64,000 nucleotides of DNA from Draconibacterium mangrovi_A (GCF_037646455.1 NZ_JBBIXN010000001.1:1860001-1924000), one strand, 5' to 3'. Numbered from the stretch's first letter, positions 41,995 through 51,410 are shown. Notes: generated by a model from the letters alone, not told the origin. Made by a program: numbers and translations.

Positions 41995-42778
41995 TTCTTA
42001 TTGCTTTTAATTCTTGTTTAGCAGCCTCCAGGTCAATTAAAAACTGATCGTTGGAATGTAATTTAGCCACTGTGGCAGCTCCCATTAATCTTCCGGCAAC
42101 TACATCGCTGTGCCAGTGTACATTGCATACATTCCGGCTAATGCCAAACTCCTTACCACGAATCAGGATCGCATCTGCTTCAACAGGAAAAACTTCTGCC
42201 AGTATCAGTGCCCAGGCCCAGCCAATTGCTGTATGACCGGAAGGATAAGATCCGTCTTTCCTTAAACCTTCTTCATCTTCAGGTGTGCAAATAGGCGTAT
42301 TATTTACCATGAATGGCCGTTCCCGCTGGTAATGATTTTTTGCAGCGTAAGTTGATAAACCGGCATCGGCTAATGTCCTGCGCAATATCATATAAAGATT
42401 CGGTGTTGTTTCTTCCGATATTTGAATGTTTAATATGATATTAAATGCTTCGGTTGCTTCCGGGAAATGGAGTACTGCATCTTTTTTTGCCTGTTCTTTC
42501 CTGGCTTCATCATCAGAAGCAACATACATGGCAGCAATCTCCTGGTCGAGTGCAAATGCAGCAGAACCTTCTTTGGGTGGAGGCGAAACCAATTCCAGGC
42601 TGTTGGGTAATTCCTGTTCATCTAAATAACCTTGCAGAATTCCTTTACTTATTTCAGGAATCTCCAATGATACCGAACTTAACGGCTTTTTAGTTACACA
42701 GCCGGAGATCAGTATTCCCAAAATAAAGACAAACAGAAGCCTTTTCATCGAATATCGGATTTTCATATAGTTTTCCAT
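41987..42778 (-). CDS. Class A acid phosphatase (PAP2 superfamily) lipoprotein
   Basis: A 263-residue lipoprotein (GILISGC, Cys27 from this start; starts at residues 5 or 11 are also possible). It has the complete class A non-specific acid phosphatase signature: K147...R154-P155, PSGH at 179-182, and SRNVCNVHWHSD with Arg215, His221 and Asp225. PhoN-type enzymes remove phosphate from many monoesters in the periplasm through a phospho-histidine. The long N-terminal part (about 30-145) is helical. The gene lies 24 bases after the arylsulfatase gene and before a barrel gene. Confidence 0.9.
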   Translation of the reverse strand: MENYMKIRYSMKRLLFVFILGILISGCVTKKPLSSVSLEIPEISKGILQGYLDEQELPNSLELVSPPPKEGSAAFALDQEIAAMYVASDDEARKEQAKKDAVLHFPEATEAFNIILNIQISEETTPNLYMILRRTLADAGLSTYAAKNHYQRERPFMVNNTPICTPEDEEGLRKDGSYPSGHTAIGWAWALILAEVFPVEADAILIRGKEFGISRNVCNVHWHSDVVAGRLMGAATVAKLHSNDQFLIDLEAAKQELKAIRNE

Positions 42779-42802
42779 GTGTATTAAGTTTTCCAGTTTT
42801 TT

Positions 42803-45220
42803 TTATTCGTCGATATACTTTATGTTGATCTGATTAATTTGCCCATTAAACCGGAAGGGGGCCCGATAGTAATAATCCAGCGAAACCGGCGATCCCAGAT
42901 CTACTCCGATATCAAAGGTTTCGGAGGCAGTGTGGGCTGCCGGAACCGATCTTTCAATACGTCCTTGTCCAACCTGTTTCCTGTTCACTTTTAATGTGAC
43001 GGTTGCAGGAGCCATGCGTTCCTTTGTATCATATTTTGTTTCTACTTCCATCTTTACCTTGCCTGTAGGAATAGTAGATTCAGATAAAATTTTATACCGG
43101 TTCAGGGTCATGGCATTGTACTCGGCCTTTAAAAATCCTTTGTCCATATAAACGGTGAATCCGGAAGAAATGCCTCCAAGTGCAAAAAGTACTCCTTCGG
43201 CATTTTCGCCAATTTCAGCATCAATTACAGCATTTGAGGAGCGGCCACTTGCAAATTTTGGTGCCATGGATTCCGGAATACGGTCCTGCCCTTCAAAAAA
43301 TGTCCATTCAGTTAAAGGTGATGAGGGTAATTCACTGGGGCTGAAAAATACCGTATACATGGAAGCTCCGATGGGATAAACATGGTTCTCGGTTGCTTCT
43401 TCATCAAATAAAACCTTCAATTCAGCCAGTTTTTCCGGATTCTCCTGAGCCAGATTCTGTGATTGCGAATAATCGTTTGTCAGGTTGTAAAGCTCCCAAA
43501 TATCATTTTCAGGTTCCCAGTTAAATATACCGCTCATATCGGTCGACCATGGAGCCCGCGGACCAAAGGTTCCGGCAAACCAGCCTTCGTGGTAAATTCC
43601 CCTGCTACCCAGAATTTCGAAATACTGCGTTTCCTTGGTGGTTTCAGCATCCGGCTGATTGAAGGTATAAACCATGGATGTTCCGTCAAGCGCTTGCTGT
43701 TCAACTCCGTTTACAACCTTCGGTGGAGTGATATCCAGGATATCATAAATAGTGGCTGCAATATCGTTCACATGGTGGAACTGGTTACGGACTTTGTCGT
43801 CGTGTTTTATTTTTTTTGGCCAGGAAATAACCATCGGCGTGCGTGTTCCACCCAAATGTGCGGCTACCAGTTTGGTCCCCTGGAAAGGAGATGCCCCCGC
43901 ATAGGCCCATCCATGATGGTACATGATGTCCAGTTTTGGTCCGCCCAGTGCATCCATCCCGCCATAATCTTTGTCAAGTACTTTAATTTGTTGGTCAATA
44001 GTAGATGGCATGGAATTTTGAGCCAATAATTCGGAAATGGTTCCGTTCATTCCTTCTGCCGAAGGTCCGTTGTCTGAATTAATGTAAATAATCAGTGTAT
44101 TGTCCAGTAGGTCTTCGCGTTCAATTTCATCCACCACTTTACCATATTGTACATCTGTGTGTTCCAGGAAACCGGCAAAAATTTCCATCAGGCGTGTTTG
44201 AAACTCCCTGTTCGACTGTGGAACATCATCCCACTTTTGCATTCCCTTTGCCAGCGGATTGAGAACAGCATCTTCCGGAATCCATCCCATCTCTTTTTGC
44301 TTTTCAAAAGTCATCTGTCGCAATGCTTCCCAACCTTCATCAAATTTTCCTTCGTATTTATCGGCCCATTCTTTAAAAATCTGATGAGGACCATGAACGG
44401 CTCCGGGAGTAAAATAGAGGAAGAAAGGTTTTCCCGGATCGAGTGTCTGGTTGGTGCGTAACCATTCAATGGCTTTCTCCGCCATATCCTCGGTGAGGTG
44501 GTATTTCGGATCGTGGGGTGGTTCAATCGGAATGGTATTTTCGAACAGGCGTGGCTCGTATTGCGAAGTCTCACCCGCGATAAAACCATAGAAATAGTCG
44601 AATCCAAGACCAGTTGGGTAGCGATCAAAAGGCCCCAGTTTAGTAAGATCGGTTACCGGGGTGTTGTGCCACTTCCCGAAAGCAGCGATATTGTATCCGT
44701 AATAAGATAATACCTGTGCAAAGGTGGCGGTTGATTTCGGAATTTTGCCGACATAACCGTCCCAGTCTGACGCCAGTTCTGCAATCTGGCCGGCTCCCAC
44801 ACGATGATGGTTACGACCGGTTAGCAAAGCAGCCCGGGTAGGCGAACACATGGCTGTGGTATGAAATTCGTTGTAACAGATACCGGTTTTTGCCAGGCGA
44901 TCCATCGTTGGTGTATTGATTGGTCCACCAAAAGTGCTTGGATTTGCAAAACCTGCATCATCGGTCATAAAGATGACGATGTTTGGAGCATCCTCAGGTA
45001 AGTGATTTTCCGCTTTTCGCCACTGGTGTTTCGAGTCTTGCAGTGTTTTTCCGGCAACACTTGCTGAACTAGGCTCAGGAAATGGTAATACACTTCCGTC
45101 GCCTGGCGATTTAACCGTAGTGGCCGTTTCCTGTTTTTGAGTACAGGAAAATAAAAGGCTTCCGATGAATATAATGATCCAGAAAATCTGAGTTGACCTT
45201 TGCCGGTATTGTAGTGTCAT
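42803..45220 (-). CDS. Arylsulfatase-type lipoprotein
   Basis: An 805-residue sulfatase of the alkaline phosphatase superfamily, family S1. The N terminus is a lipoprotein signal (SLLFSC, Cys26). The metal-binding IVIFMTDDAGF has Asp87 and Asp88. The active-site motif is CSPTRAALLTGR, with Cys125 to be converted to formylglycine. Further typical parts are HTTAM, AAFGKWHN, YINSDNGPS and GGTRTPMVISWPKK. The C-terminal region (about 640-805) is a beta domain as in Pseudomonas-type arylsulfatases. No formylglycine-generating enzyme is in this window, so maturation would need one elsewhere (anSME type in anaerobes). It leads into the phosphatase and barrel genes. Confidence 0.93.
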   Translation of the reverse strand: MTLQYRQRSTQIFWIIIFIGSLLFSCTQKQETATTVKSPGDGSVLPFPEPSSASVAGKTLQDSKHQWRKAENHLPEDAPNIVIFMTDDAGFANPSTFGGPINTPTMDRLAKTGICYNEFHTTAMCSPTRAALLTGRNHHRVGAGQIAELASDWDGYVGKIPKSTATFAQVLSYYGYNIAAFGKWHNTPVTDLTKLGPFDRYPTGLGFDYFYGFIAGETSQYEPRLFENTIPIEPPHDPKYHLTEDMAEKAIEWLRTNQTLDPGKPFFLYFTPGAVHGPHQIFKEWADKYEGKFDEGWEALRQMTFEKQKEMGWIPEDAVLNPLAKGMQKWDDVPQSNREFQTRLMEIFAGFLEHTDVQYGKVVDEIEREDLLDNTLIIYINSDNGPSAEGMNGTISELLAQNSMPSTIDQQIKVLDKDYGGMDALGGPKLDIMYHHGWAYAGASPFQGTKLVAAHLGGTRTPMVISWPKKIKHDDKVRNQFHHVNDIAATIYDILDITPPKVVNGVEQQALDGTSMVYTFNQPDAETTKETQYFEILGSRGIYHEGWFAGTFGPRAPWSTDMSGIFNWEPENDIWELYNLTNDYSQSQNLAQENPEKLAELKVLFDEEATENHVYPIGASMYTVFFSPSELPSSPLTEWTFFEGQDRIPESMAPKFASGRSSNAVIDAEIGENAEGVLFALGGISSGFTVYMDKGFLKAEYNAMTLNRYKILSESTIPTGKVKMEVETKYDTKERMAPATVTLKVNRKQVGQGRIERSVPAAHTASETFDIGVDLGSPVSLDYYYRAPFRFNGQINQINIKYIDE

Positions 45221-45237
45221 AATTTTTATTATTTATG

Positions 45238-45471
45238 TTAAATTTGTTCCAGTCGTGCAATTAATTCTTCTTTTAAATCCTGAAGCGTTTGAGCATATTT
45301 CGTAGTTATATCAACAGATTTAGTTGCGGATAACTTTTCAAGTTCCCGTTTACAAAACAGGTAGTCTTCCACTATTTCCTGAAAGTTTTCATCAGAATTA
45401 AGTAGTTGTTTGATCTTTCGTTTAGAGCTTGGGAATTCTGTCATAAGTTCATTATAAAGATCGGCAGACAT
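45238..45471 (-). CDS. Small helical protein, DUF465 (YdcH)-like
   Basis: A 77-residue protein that is almost wholly alpha-helical and charged: LMTEFPSSKRKIKQLLNSDENFQEIVEDYLFCKRELEKL, then YAQTLQDLKEELIARLEQ. The pattern of two helices with a LKEELxxxL end resembles DUF465/YdcH small proteins; the match is by eye. No signal peptide, so cytosolic. It is the first gene of the arylsulfatase-phosphatase-barrel operon (17 bases before the sulfatase) and is divergent from the regulator at 45583. Confidence 0.65.
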   Translation of the reverse strand: MSADLYNELMTEFPSSKRKIKQLLNSDENFQEIVEDYLFCKRELEKLSATKSVDITTKYAQTLQDLKEELIARLEQI

Positions 45472-45538
45472 AAATTATAAGTTGATTTTATTGGTTTTTA
45501 AAAAAAGTTAAGGTAAATTATTGGCAATTAGAAGTTTA

Positions 45539-45557
45539 TAACCGTATTTTACGGTTA
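45539..45557. promoter_or_regulatory. Inverted repeat in the divergent control region of the sulfatase operon
   Basis: TAACCGTA (45539-45546) and TACGGTTA (45550-45557) are perfect 8-base arms separated by TTT. The repeat stands 25 bases upstream of the regulator gene and 67 bases from the start of the operon on the other strand. This position suits an operator bound by the adjacent regulator; no experiment supports it. Confidence 0.45.
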
Positions 45558-45582
45558 AACGGAAAGATAACCAGGGGTTCAA

Positions 45583-47175
45583 ATGAAAAGCATTAAAACT
45601 CAACTAATTGAAGACAGCTTAATTATAAAGCAGATTGAGAAGATTTGCTCAAGTAGTGACTTCTGCACTAAAGATTTATTGTCTAAGTTTCTTTCGTATG
45701 TTGTTTCGGAGTATTTAGCCGGCCGCGAAGAAAAACTAAAAGGCTATTCCATTGGGGTAGATGTATTCGGGCGAAATGAAGATTTCGATCCGAGCCAGGA
45801 CGCACTGGTTCGAATACATGCAGGGCGCTTACGCAGAATGCTGGATTTGTATTATTTGAAAGAAGGCAAAGAAGACCAAATCATAATTGAGATTCCAAAA
45901 GGCGGATATATTCCAACCATAGGATTAAAAGAACAAAAACAAGAGGATGAAAAGGGAACTGAAGCAATAAAATCTTATAGCAGCGAACCTAAATTAGCCA
46001 TCTTGCCTTTTAAAGACCTGACTACGGACAGTTCTATGGAATATTTTGTCCGTGGAATTACAGAAGAATTATCTGTTGCTTTAACAAAATATGAAGATAT
46101 CTCGGTCTACAACTTTAATGTATTTTCAAAAGAAAACAAAACGACAACAAGTCTAAAAAAACTGGCTAATAAAAGAGGTGTAAGATTTATTCTTGAAGGA
46201 GCATTAAACCAGGCAGGAAACCATATAAAGATTCTGGCACGACTAACTGATCTGTCTATTGATAAACAAATCTGGGCTGAAAGTTATACCCGTGAGTTAA
46301 ATCTTGAGAATATTTTTGAGATTCAGGAATCTGTATCCAGGGAAATAGCGAATTTACTTTGCAGCGAATATGGAGTTTTATTGCATCAGTTAACCGTTGA
46401 TACCTATAGTCGGGATTTCAAAAATTTTGATACTTACAGTGCGGTACTCAAATTTTATTATTTCGAGGTGCATCAAACACCCGAATCCTATCGTGATGCA
46501 TTTAATTCCCTTACCCGTGCAGTTGAAAATGACCCGGAATCGGGAATTGCCATTGCATTGCTCGCGAGTTTATATGGCAACCACTATATGCTCGATTTTC
46601 CGGATGCAATAAAGTCATTTGAATTGTTGGGTGAATTATCGGAAAAGGCAATAAAGCTGTCTCCAAACAGTGCAATTGTGCAAACAGTGCGTTTGTTTAA
46701 ATATTTTGTATATAACGAGAGGGAAAGATTCTTGCATTTAGCGGAAAGTTGTCTGGCCCATTATGAGCACAGTTCCCTGCGAACCGGTTCACTTGCCTTA
46801 TTCCTTTCACTTTTTGGCCAATGGGAACAGGGGAAAGTATTGCTCGATGAACTGATGCATAAAAATATTGCCTATCCACTTTATTTTCATGGAGCAACCA
46901 TGCTTTATTACTACCGTAAAAAAGAATATGAAAAGGCACTGAAAGAAGCTAATAAATACAATGTTTCAACAATTTTCTGGGCACCCATGCTTCGCGCAGC
47001 TGTTTTGGGTCAGCTTGACCAGCTGGCTGAGGCTAACAAAAATATCGAACAATTAATAGAGCTTAAACCCGATTTTGAAAAGAAAGCACGAGAACTTATC
47101 AGCCGTTATGTGAAGGAAGATTCATTAATAAATCATATCTTCGAAGGATTACGTTTGGCAGGATTGAAACTATAA
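45583..47175 (+). CDS. Winged-helix regulator with TolB/FlgO-like and TPR domains
   Basis: A 530-residue cytosolic protein. The N-terminal part (about 1-115) holds a conserved element, KGYSIGVDVFGRNEDFDPSQDALVRIHAGRLRRMLDLYY, ending IEIPKGGYIPTI, as in DNA-binding winged-helix regulators of the OmpR/CadC-like type linked to TPRs. A TolB N-terminal/FlgO-like domain follows at about 135-255 (LAILPFKDLTTDSSMEYFVRGITEELSVAL, RFILEGALNQAGNHIKILARLTD, QIWAESYTREL). The C-terminal half (about 290-520) is TPR-like. It is divergent from the sulfatase operon and overlaps the next barrel gene by one base, so a local regulatory role is likely. The signal is unknown. Confidence 0.85.
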   Translation: MKSIKTQLIEDSLIIKQIEKICSSSDFCTKDLLSKFLSYVVSEYLAGREEKLKGYSIGVDVFGRNEDFDPSQDALVRIHAGRLRRMLDLYYLKEGKEDQIIIEIPKGGYIPTIGLKEQKQEDEKGTEAIKSYSSEPKLAILPFKDLTTDSSMEYFVRGITEELSVALTKYEDISVYNFNVFSKENKTTTSLKKLANKRGVRFILEGALNQAGNHIKILARLTDLSIDKQIWAESYTRELNLENIFEIQESVSREIANLLCSEYGVLLHQLTVDTYSRDFKNFDTYSAVLKFYYFEVHQTPESYRDAFNSLTRAVENDPESGIAIALLASLYGNHYMLDFPDAIKSFELLGELSEKAIKLSPNSAIVQTVRLFKYFVYNERERFLHLAESCLAHYEHSSLRTGSLALFLSLFGQWEQGKVLLDELMHKNIAYPLYFHGATMLYYYRKKEYEKALKEANKYNVSTIFWAPMLRAAVLGQLDQLAEANKNIEQLIELKPDFEKKARELISRYVKEDSLINHIFEGLRLAGLKL

Positions 47176-47924
47176 TGAAAATGAAAAAGCAATTATTTTT
47201 GGTCTTGTTTCTGTGCTTAACATCTATTTTATTACCTACACGACAGGTTAAAGGTCAGGCGGCCATTGTGGCTTTGCTTTTTGGTGACCAGGTTGCTTCC
47301 GAAAAATTTAATATTAGCATGGAAGCAGGTGGTTTTTTTGCTCATTATTCAAATATACCTGATACAAAGCGTTCCAGGATGGGAATAAATTTTGGGATTG
47401 GTGCCAATCTTCAACTATCGCAAAACTGGTATTTCAGCCCCCAGATTTATTTCTTTAGTATTCGAAATGTACGATTCAAAACCTATTCTTTGGATACGGG
47501 CACGCCCGGACTTGATGCTGAATTCATGAATGTCCCTGCAACTTTGTACATCAGATACAATGAAATTCCTATATTGTTTTCTTATCAAACCAATAACGGA
47601 AAATTCAGATACAGCCTGGGACCGCAAGTCTCTTTTTTACGAGATGCAAGTGCAACATTTAGCGGAGAGCAAGGTGAATTTAAGGAAGATTTCAAGTCAT
47701 TTGTAAATAAAGTAGATTACGGACCGGTTGCCGATATTTGTTATATGCTTGGAAAAGCGATGAAAGGCAGAGGGATATTTGTGCATGCCAGATATTATTA
47801 TGGCTTGGCCGACATTTTCAACGACAAATTAAGTTCTGATGTGAACCGCATGGGCTATTTTTCATTCCATTTGAGTTTACCATTTATTACTGATGAACTG
47901 GCTGCCAAAAACCTGGGAAAATAA
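47175..47924 (+). CDS. Outer-membrane beta-barrel protein (LFGD subfamily)
   Basis: A 249-residue protein with a signal peptide (MKMKKQLFLVLFLCLTSILL... ending VKGQ). The mature start AAIVALLFGDQVASEKFNISMEAGGFFAHYSNI parallels the protein at 18821-19528. Strands: MGINFGIGANLQLSQNWYFSPQIYFFSI, FMNVPATLYIRYNEIPILFSYQT, FRYSLGPQVSFL, IFVHARYYYGLADIF. The start overlaps the regulator stop by one base (TAATG), so it is translated together with the regulator. It could act as an outer-membrane component of the same pathway. Confidence 0.78.
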   Translation: MKMKKQLFLVLFLCLTSILLPTRQVKGQAAIVALLFGDQVASEKFNISMEAGGFFAHYSNIPDTKRSRMGINFGIGANLQLSQNWYFSPQIYFFSIRNVRFKTYSLDTGTPGLDAEFMNVPATLYIRYNEIPILFSYQTNNGKFRYSLGPQVSFLRDASATFSGEQGEFKEDFKSFVNKVDYGPVADICYMLGKAMKGRGIFVHARYYYGLADIFNDKLSSDVNRMGYFSFHLSLPFITDELAAKNLGK

Positions 47925-48035
47925 ATTCTATTAATTTCTTTTTGTATAGCATAGTAATGTATTAACTCCACGTCGTTACATTGAACATTGTTTTGCATGT
48001 TCCAATAGTTATTTAGGACTGATCAGCAACGGTTT

Positions 48036-50708
48036 TTATTTTTTCCCTGAATAATTTAACACCGGCCAGATCCATCTTTTCTGCACAATGCCTTTTTTAC
48101 TTTCTGATAAACTACCGTTCTTTAATGTGACGGTGTATTCTCCAGGTTCAGCGCGGCGGGTATTCCAGTAAATTTTATTTATGCCGGCATTTGAAGGTAA
48201 GACTTCATCATAAACAACTTCACCATTTTTGTCTTTAATACTAATGCTTGTTTCTCCCTTAAGTTGTTTGCCCTGCATGTACCATATTTCCAATCCATTG
48301 GGCTCGTTAGGCGAGTTCAGGTAGTTGCTTCCCATCATGTGGTAATTTCCCCAGGTAGCCTGTTGCGAATAATTCAGCTGTGGTTTGGGTGCAATATCAA
48401 ACAGGTGAAGTTCCTTCTCTTCAATTTCAGGAGTGAGCTGTTGCAAGGGAGTAATGTTGGTTATCCAGGCAGCACGTCCGTAAGTTCCTGCAATCAAATC
48501 GTTTTCGCGCGGATGGATCAGCAAATCGCGAACCACAACATTTGGCATGTTCGCCTGAAATGGCAGCCAGTTTTCACCGGCATCGGTTGAAACATAAATA
48601 CCCAGATCATTTCCGGCAAAAAGCAGTGCCGGATTTTTACAGTCTTCAATTACTACATTCACCGGTGAGTTTGGCAATCCGTTTGTAATTTTCTTCCAGG
48701 TTTTACCAAAATCGTGTGTCACATAAATGTGGGCTTCCATAACGTCATCAGTAAAACCACATTTCGAGATGTAAGCCGTGGCCGCGTCATAATTTGAGGG
48801 AAATACTTTGCTAACCCACATCGAATCCGGAGCTCCGGACCTGTTAAGATTTGGTGTAAGATCTTTCCAGTTGTGCCCAAAATCGGTGGTAAGTTGAACG
48901 TGGCCGTCATCGGTGCCCACCCAAATCACCCCGGCTTTCACCGGCGATTCGTCCAGCGTGGTGATGGTGCAATATTGAATATGTCCTTTACCATGTATTT
49001 TATCGGGATCGTTGCTCGTGAGGTCAGGACTGAGCTCTTCCCAGTTTTCGCCACGGTCGAGCGAGCGCAACACTTTTTGTGCACCGGTGTAAACAATAGC
49101 GCTGTTATGTGGCGAAATGGCCAGAGGTGTTGTCCAGGTGTAGCGGTAATGCTCAGTTGTGTCTTCAGGAACCGGAACAATTGATTTACGTTCACCAATC
49201 GATTGATCGATTCGAAGGTGAGAACCAAACTGAGTGGTGGCATAAATATTTTTATTGTCTTCGGGATCTACTTTGGTGTACATACCATCCCACATTCCGG
49301 TTATTACCCAATCGGCAGGTGTAATCTGCCCCGACCATCCGTTCGAGGGAGCTTTCCATGTTTCGTGATCCTGCAACCCAATGTAAATATTGTAAGGTGT
49401 TTCCATGTCCGCCTCAACAGTGTACATTTCGCCGAGCGGAAGATGATAGTAGTGGTTCATATTCAGACCGCCATCAAAAGTAGAATAAACGCCTCCGTCG
49501 GATCCAAGCATCATGTGACGCGGATCTTTTGGATCGATCCAGAAAATACGGTTGTCACCAAAATTTGTCTGAAACAGTTTTTGTTCGCGCCAGCCGGGCC
49601 AGGTTTTTCCGCCATCGAGGGTGTAATGCATGGCATCGCCGATTATGTAAATTTTATCGGCATCCAGTGGATCAATCGCAATACGGTTAAAGCTGTATGC
49701 CGCTTTCCCGCTTACATCGTTGGTTTCCGGATCATTAATTCGATTCCAGCTTTCGCCTGCATCTTTGCTGATGTAAACTTCGCCACCGACTAAGTTATCG
49801 AAAGAATGATCGGTAAATTCATCAAAAGCAGTTTCGGCATTTGGATCGACGTTGGGTTTTACATTCAGATTTTGAACAACAGCCACCAAAACATCGGGAT
49901 TCGATCGCTGGATATCCAGGCCAATTCTTCCAAGTGGACCTTCCGGCAATCCGCCCTGAACAACATTCCACGTTTCTCCGCCATCAGTCGATTTATAAAT
50001 GCGGCTTTTTTCGCCTCCCGGATCAAAAGTCCAGGCGGTGCGTGTTTTTTCGTAGGTGGCTGCATATAAAATTGTTGGATCGGAATGATTAATAACCAGA
50101 TCAATGACCCCGGTTGTATCGTCAATGTAAAGAACCTTTTTCCAGGTTTTTCCACCATTAGTGGTTTTTAACACACCACGTTCTTCATTTTTCGAAAAAA
50201 GATGGCCCATTGAAGCCACCCAGACAATTTCAGGATTGGTTGGATGAATGACAACTTTAGCAATGTGGTGAGAGTCGTGAAGCCCCATATTTTCCCAGCT
50301 TTTTCCCGCATCAGTCGATTTCCAGATTCCGTTTCCGTAATACGACGAACGAGCATTAAAAGCTTCACCTGTTCCGGCCCAGATGATCTCAGGATTGGAA
50401 GGTGCTACTGCCATATCTCCAATCGATGAAGTGCCAAAAGTATCAGAAATGCATTTGAATGTTGTTCCGTTGTTCACTGTTTTCCAGATTCCTCCGGCAC
50501 GGGCACCAACATACCAGGTGTATTTATGCTTTTCTCCCGGATTTTCCGGAACGGCCAGCGATCCTACCCAGGCACCGGCCCGGTAAGCACCCAGGTTTCG
50601 GTACTTGAAAGCCTCATATTTATCAGTTTGATTTTTCTGACCTGAAGCCGTTAAAAGAAACAGGGAAATGAAAATGACAGTGCCGGCAATGCTGAGTAAT
50701 TGTTTCAT
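48036..50708 (-). CDS. Sortilin/VPS10-type Asp-box beta-propeller protein
   Basis: An 890-residue secreted protein with a signal peptide (LFLLTASGQ). It contains about ten Asp-box repeats of the SxDxGxTW kind, for example KSTDAGKSWENM, KTTNGGKTWKKV, KSTDGGETWNVV, ISKDAGESWNRI, RSLDRGENWEEL, VTHDFGKTWKKI and VSTDAGENWLPF. These build a large ten-bladed or double propeller as in VPS10 domains and BNR-repeat glycosidases. The C-terminal part (about 800-880) is a beta-sandwich (SISIKDKNGEVVYDEVLPSNAGINKIYWNTRRAEPGEYTVTLKNG) typical of secreted Bacteroidota proteins. Such proteins are often annotated as glycosyl hydrolases; no catalytic residues are visible here. Confidence 0.88.
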   Translation of the reverse strand: MKQLLSIAGTVIFISLFLLTASGQKNQTDKYEAFKYRNLGAYRAGAWVGSLAVPENPGEKHKYTWYVGARAGGIWKTVNNGTTFKCISDTFGTSSIGDMAVAPSNPEIIWAGTGEAFNARSSYYGNGIWKSTDAGKSWENMGLHDSHHIAKVVIHPTNPEIVWVASMGHLFSKNEERGVLKTTNGGKTWKKVLYIDDTTGVIDLVINHSDPTILYAATYEKTRTAWTFDPGGEKSRIYKSTDGGETWNVVQGGLPEGPLGRIGLDIQRSNPDVLVAVVQNLNVKPNVDPNAETAFDEFTDHSFDNLVGGEVYISKDAGESWNRINDPETNDVSGKAAYSFNRIAIDPLDADKIYIIGDAMHYTLDGGKTWPGWREQKLFQTNFGDNRIFWIDPKDPRHMMLGSDGGVYSTFDGGLNMNHYYHLPLGEMYTVEADMETPYNIYIGLQDHETWKAPSNGWSGQITPADWVITGMWDGMYTKVDPEDNKNIYATTQFGSHLRIDQSIGERKSIVPVPEDTTEHYRYTWTTPLAISPHNSAIVYTGAQKVLRSLDRGENWEELSPDLTSNDPDKIHGKGHIQYCTITTLDESPVKAGVIWVGTDDGHVQLTTDFGHNWKDLTPNLNRSGAPDSMWVSKVFPSNYDAATAYISKCGFTDDVMEAHIYVTHDFGKTWKKITNGLPNSPVNVVIEDCKNPALLFAGNDLGIYVSTDAGENWLPFQANMPNVVVRDLLIHPRENDLIAGTYGRAAWITNITPLQQLTPEIEEKELHLFDIAPKPQLNYSQQATWGNYHMMGSNYLNSPNEPNGLEIWYMQGKQLKGETSISIKDKNGEVVYDEVLPSNAGINKIYWNTRRAEPGEYTVTLKNGSLSESKKGIVQKRWIWPVLNYSGKK

Positions 50709-50801
50709 ATTGTTTGATTGTAGTTACATACAAAAATGGGAAAATATGTTGACTCAGTCAGCGGGGGAAGAATGTTTATTAATTACAAAATCGTTTCTGG
50801 C

Positions 50802-51410
50802 TTAATTTGGAAGGTTGATTATTACACCTCCCGATAAGTCCCAGTGAGCAATCGGAACACCAAAAGTTAAATTTGCACTTCCTCCTCCTCCAATGCCCCA
50901 GTAAATTCCACCGCCATTAAAATCCCAGGGAGTGGTTACCGATGCCTGAAACCGTAGCCCAATATTATCGGTTAAAAAGATTTTTGTTCCCAGCGCAAAT
51001 TCGGTGGAGAAAAACCATTTTCTGAAATCTGAGTCGCCTTTATCCCAGTAGCGGCTTAATCCCAGATTGATAAGTCCGTATGGACTAATTTTATTAGCGT
51101 TCAATTCCCTTAGTACTCCGGCCATATAATGAGCTGTTCCCGTGTTGGTTTCCGCGTGGTCCATTGAACTGCTCCAGTATTCCAGTGTAGGGTCGTTTCG
51201 TCGGTAACTCAGTTCGAAATAGGTTAAATCGATGAATTCAACATCCAGTTTTAAACCGTAGAGCAAATCGTTTTGCAGATCGTAATTGCTATAATAACCT
51301 TCAACTGTACCACTAAAAGTATAACCGAAAGTTGGAGTAACTTCAACACGTTGGGCGACTGCTAAATTGGTGAAAATTGAAGCAATGGCCAGAAAGATAA
51401 GTTCCTTCAT
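50802..51410 (-). CDS. Outer-membrane beta-barrel protein
   Basis: A 202-residue protein with a signal peptide (MKELIFLAIASIFTNLAVAQ). Strands: RVEVTPTFGYTFSGTVEGYYSNYDLQNDLLYGLKLDVEFIDLTYFELSYRR, AHYMAGVLRELNANKISPYGLINLGLSRYWDK, FFSTEFALGTKIFLTDNIGLRFQASVTTPWDF, GGGIYWGIGGGGSANLTFGVPIAHWDLSGGVIINLP. This resembles OmpW/opacity-type small barrels. It is transcribed alone and its function is unknown. Confidence 0.76.
   Translation of the reverse strand: MKELIFLAIASIFTNLAVAQRVEVTPTFGYTFSGTVEGYYSNYDLQNDLLYGLKLDVEFIDLTYFELSYRRNDPTLEYWSSSMDHAETNTGTAHYMAGVLRELNANKISPYGLINLGLSRYWDKGDSDFRKWFFSTEFALGTKIFLTDNIGLRFQASVTTPWDFNGGGIYWGIGGGGSANLTFGVPIAHWDLSGGVIINLPN

Noticed and set aside
43463..44029. 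A 188-codon open frame antisense to the arylsulfatase gene
   Set aside because: It is a shadow of the sulfatase frame, without any recognisable motif or start context.
49203..49793. A 196-codon open frame antisense to the sortilin-type gene
   Set aside because: Its amino-acid composition is unnatural and it lies entirely inside the Asp-box propeller gene, whose frame is clearly the coding one.
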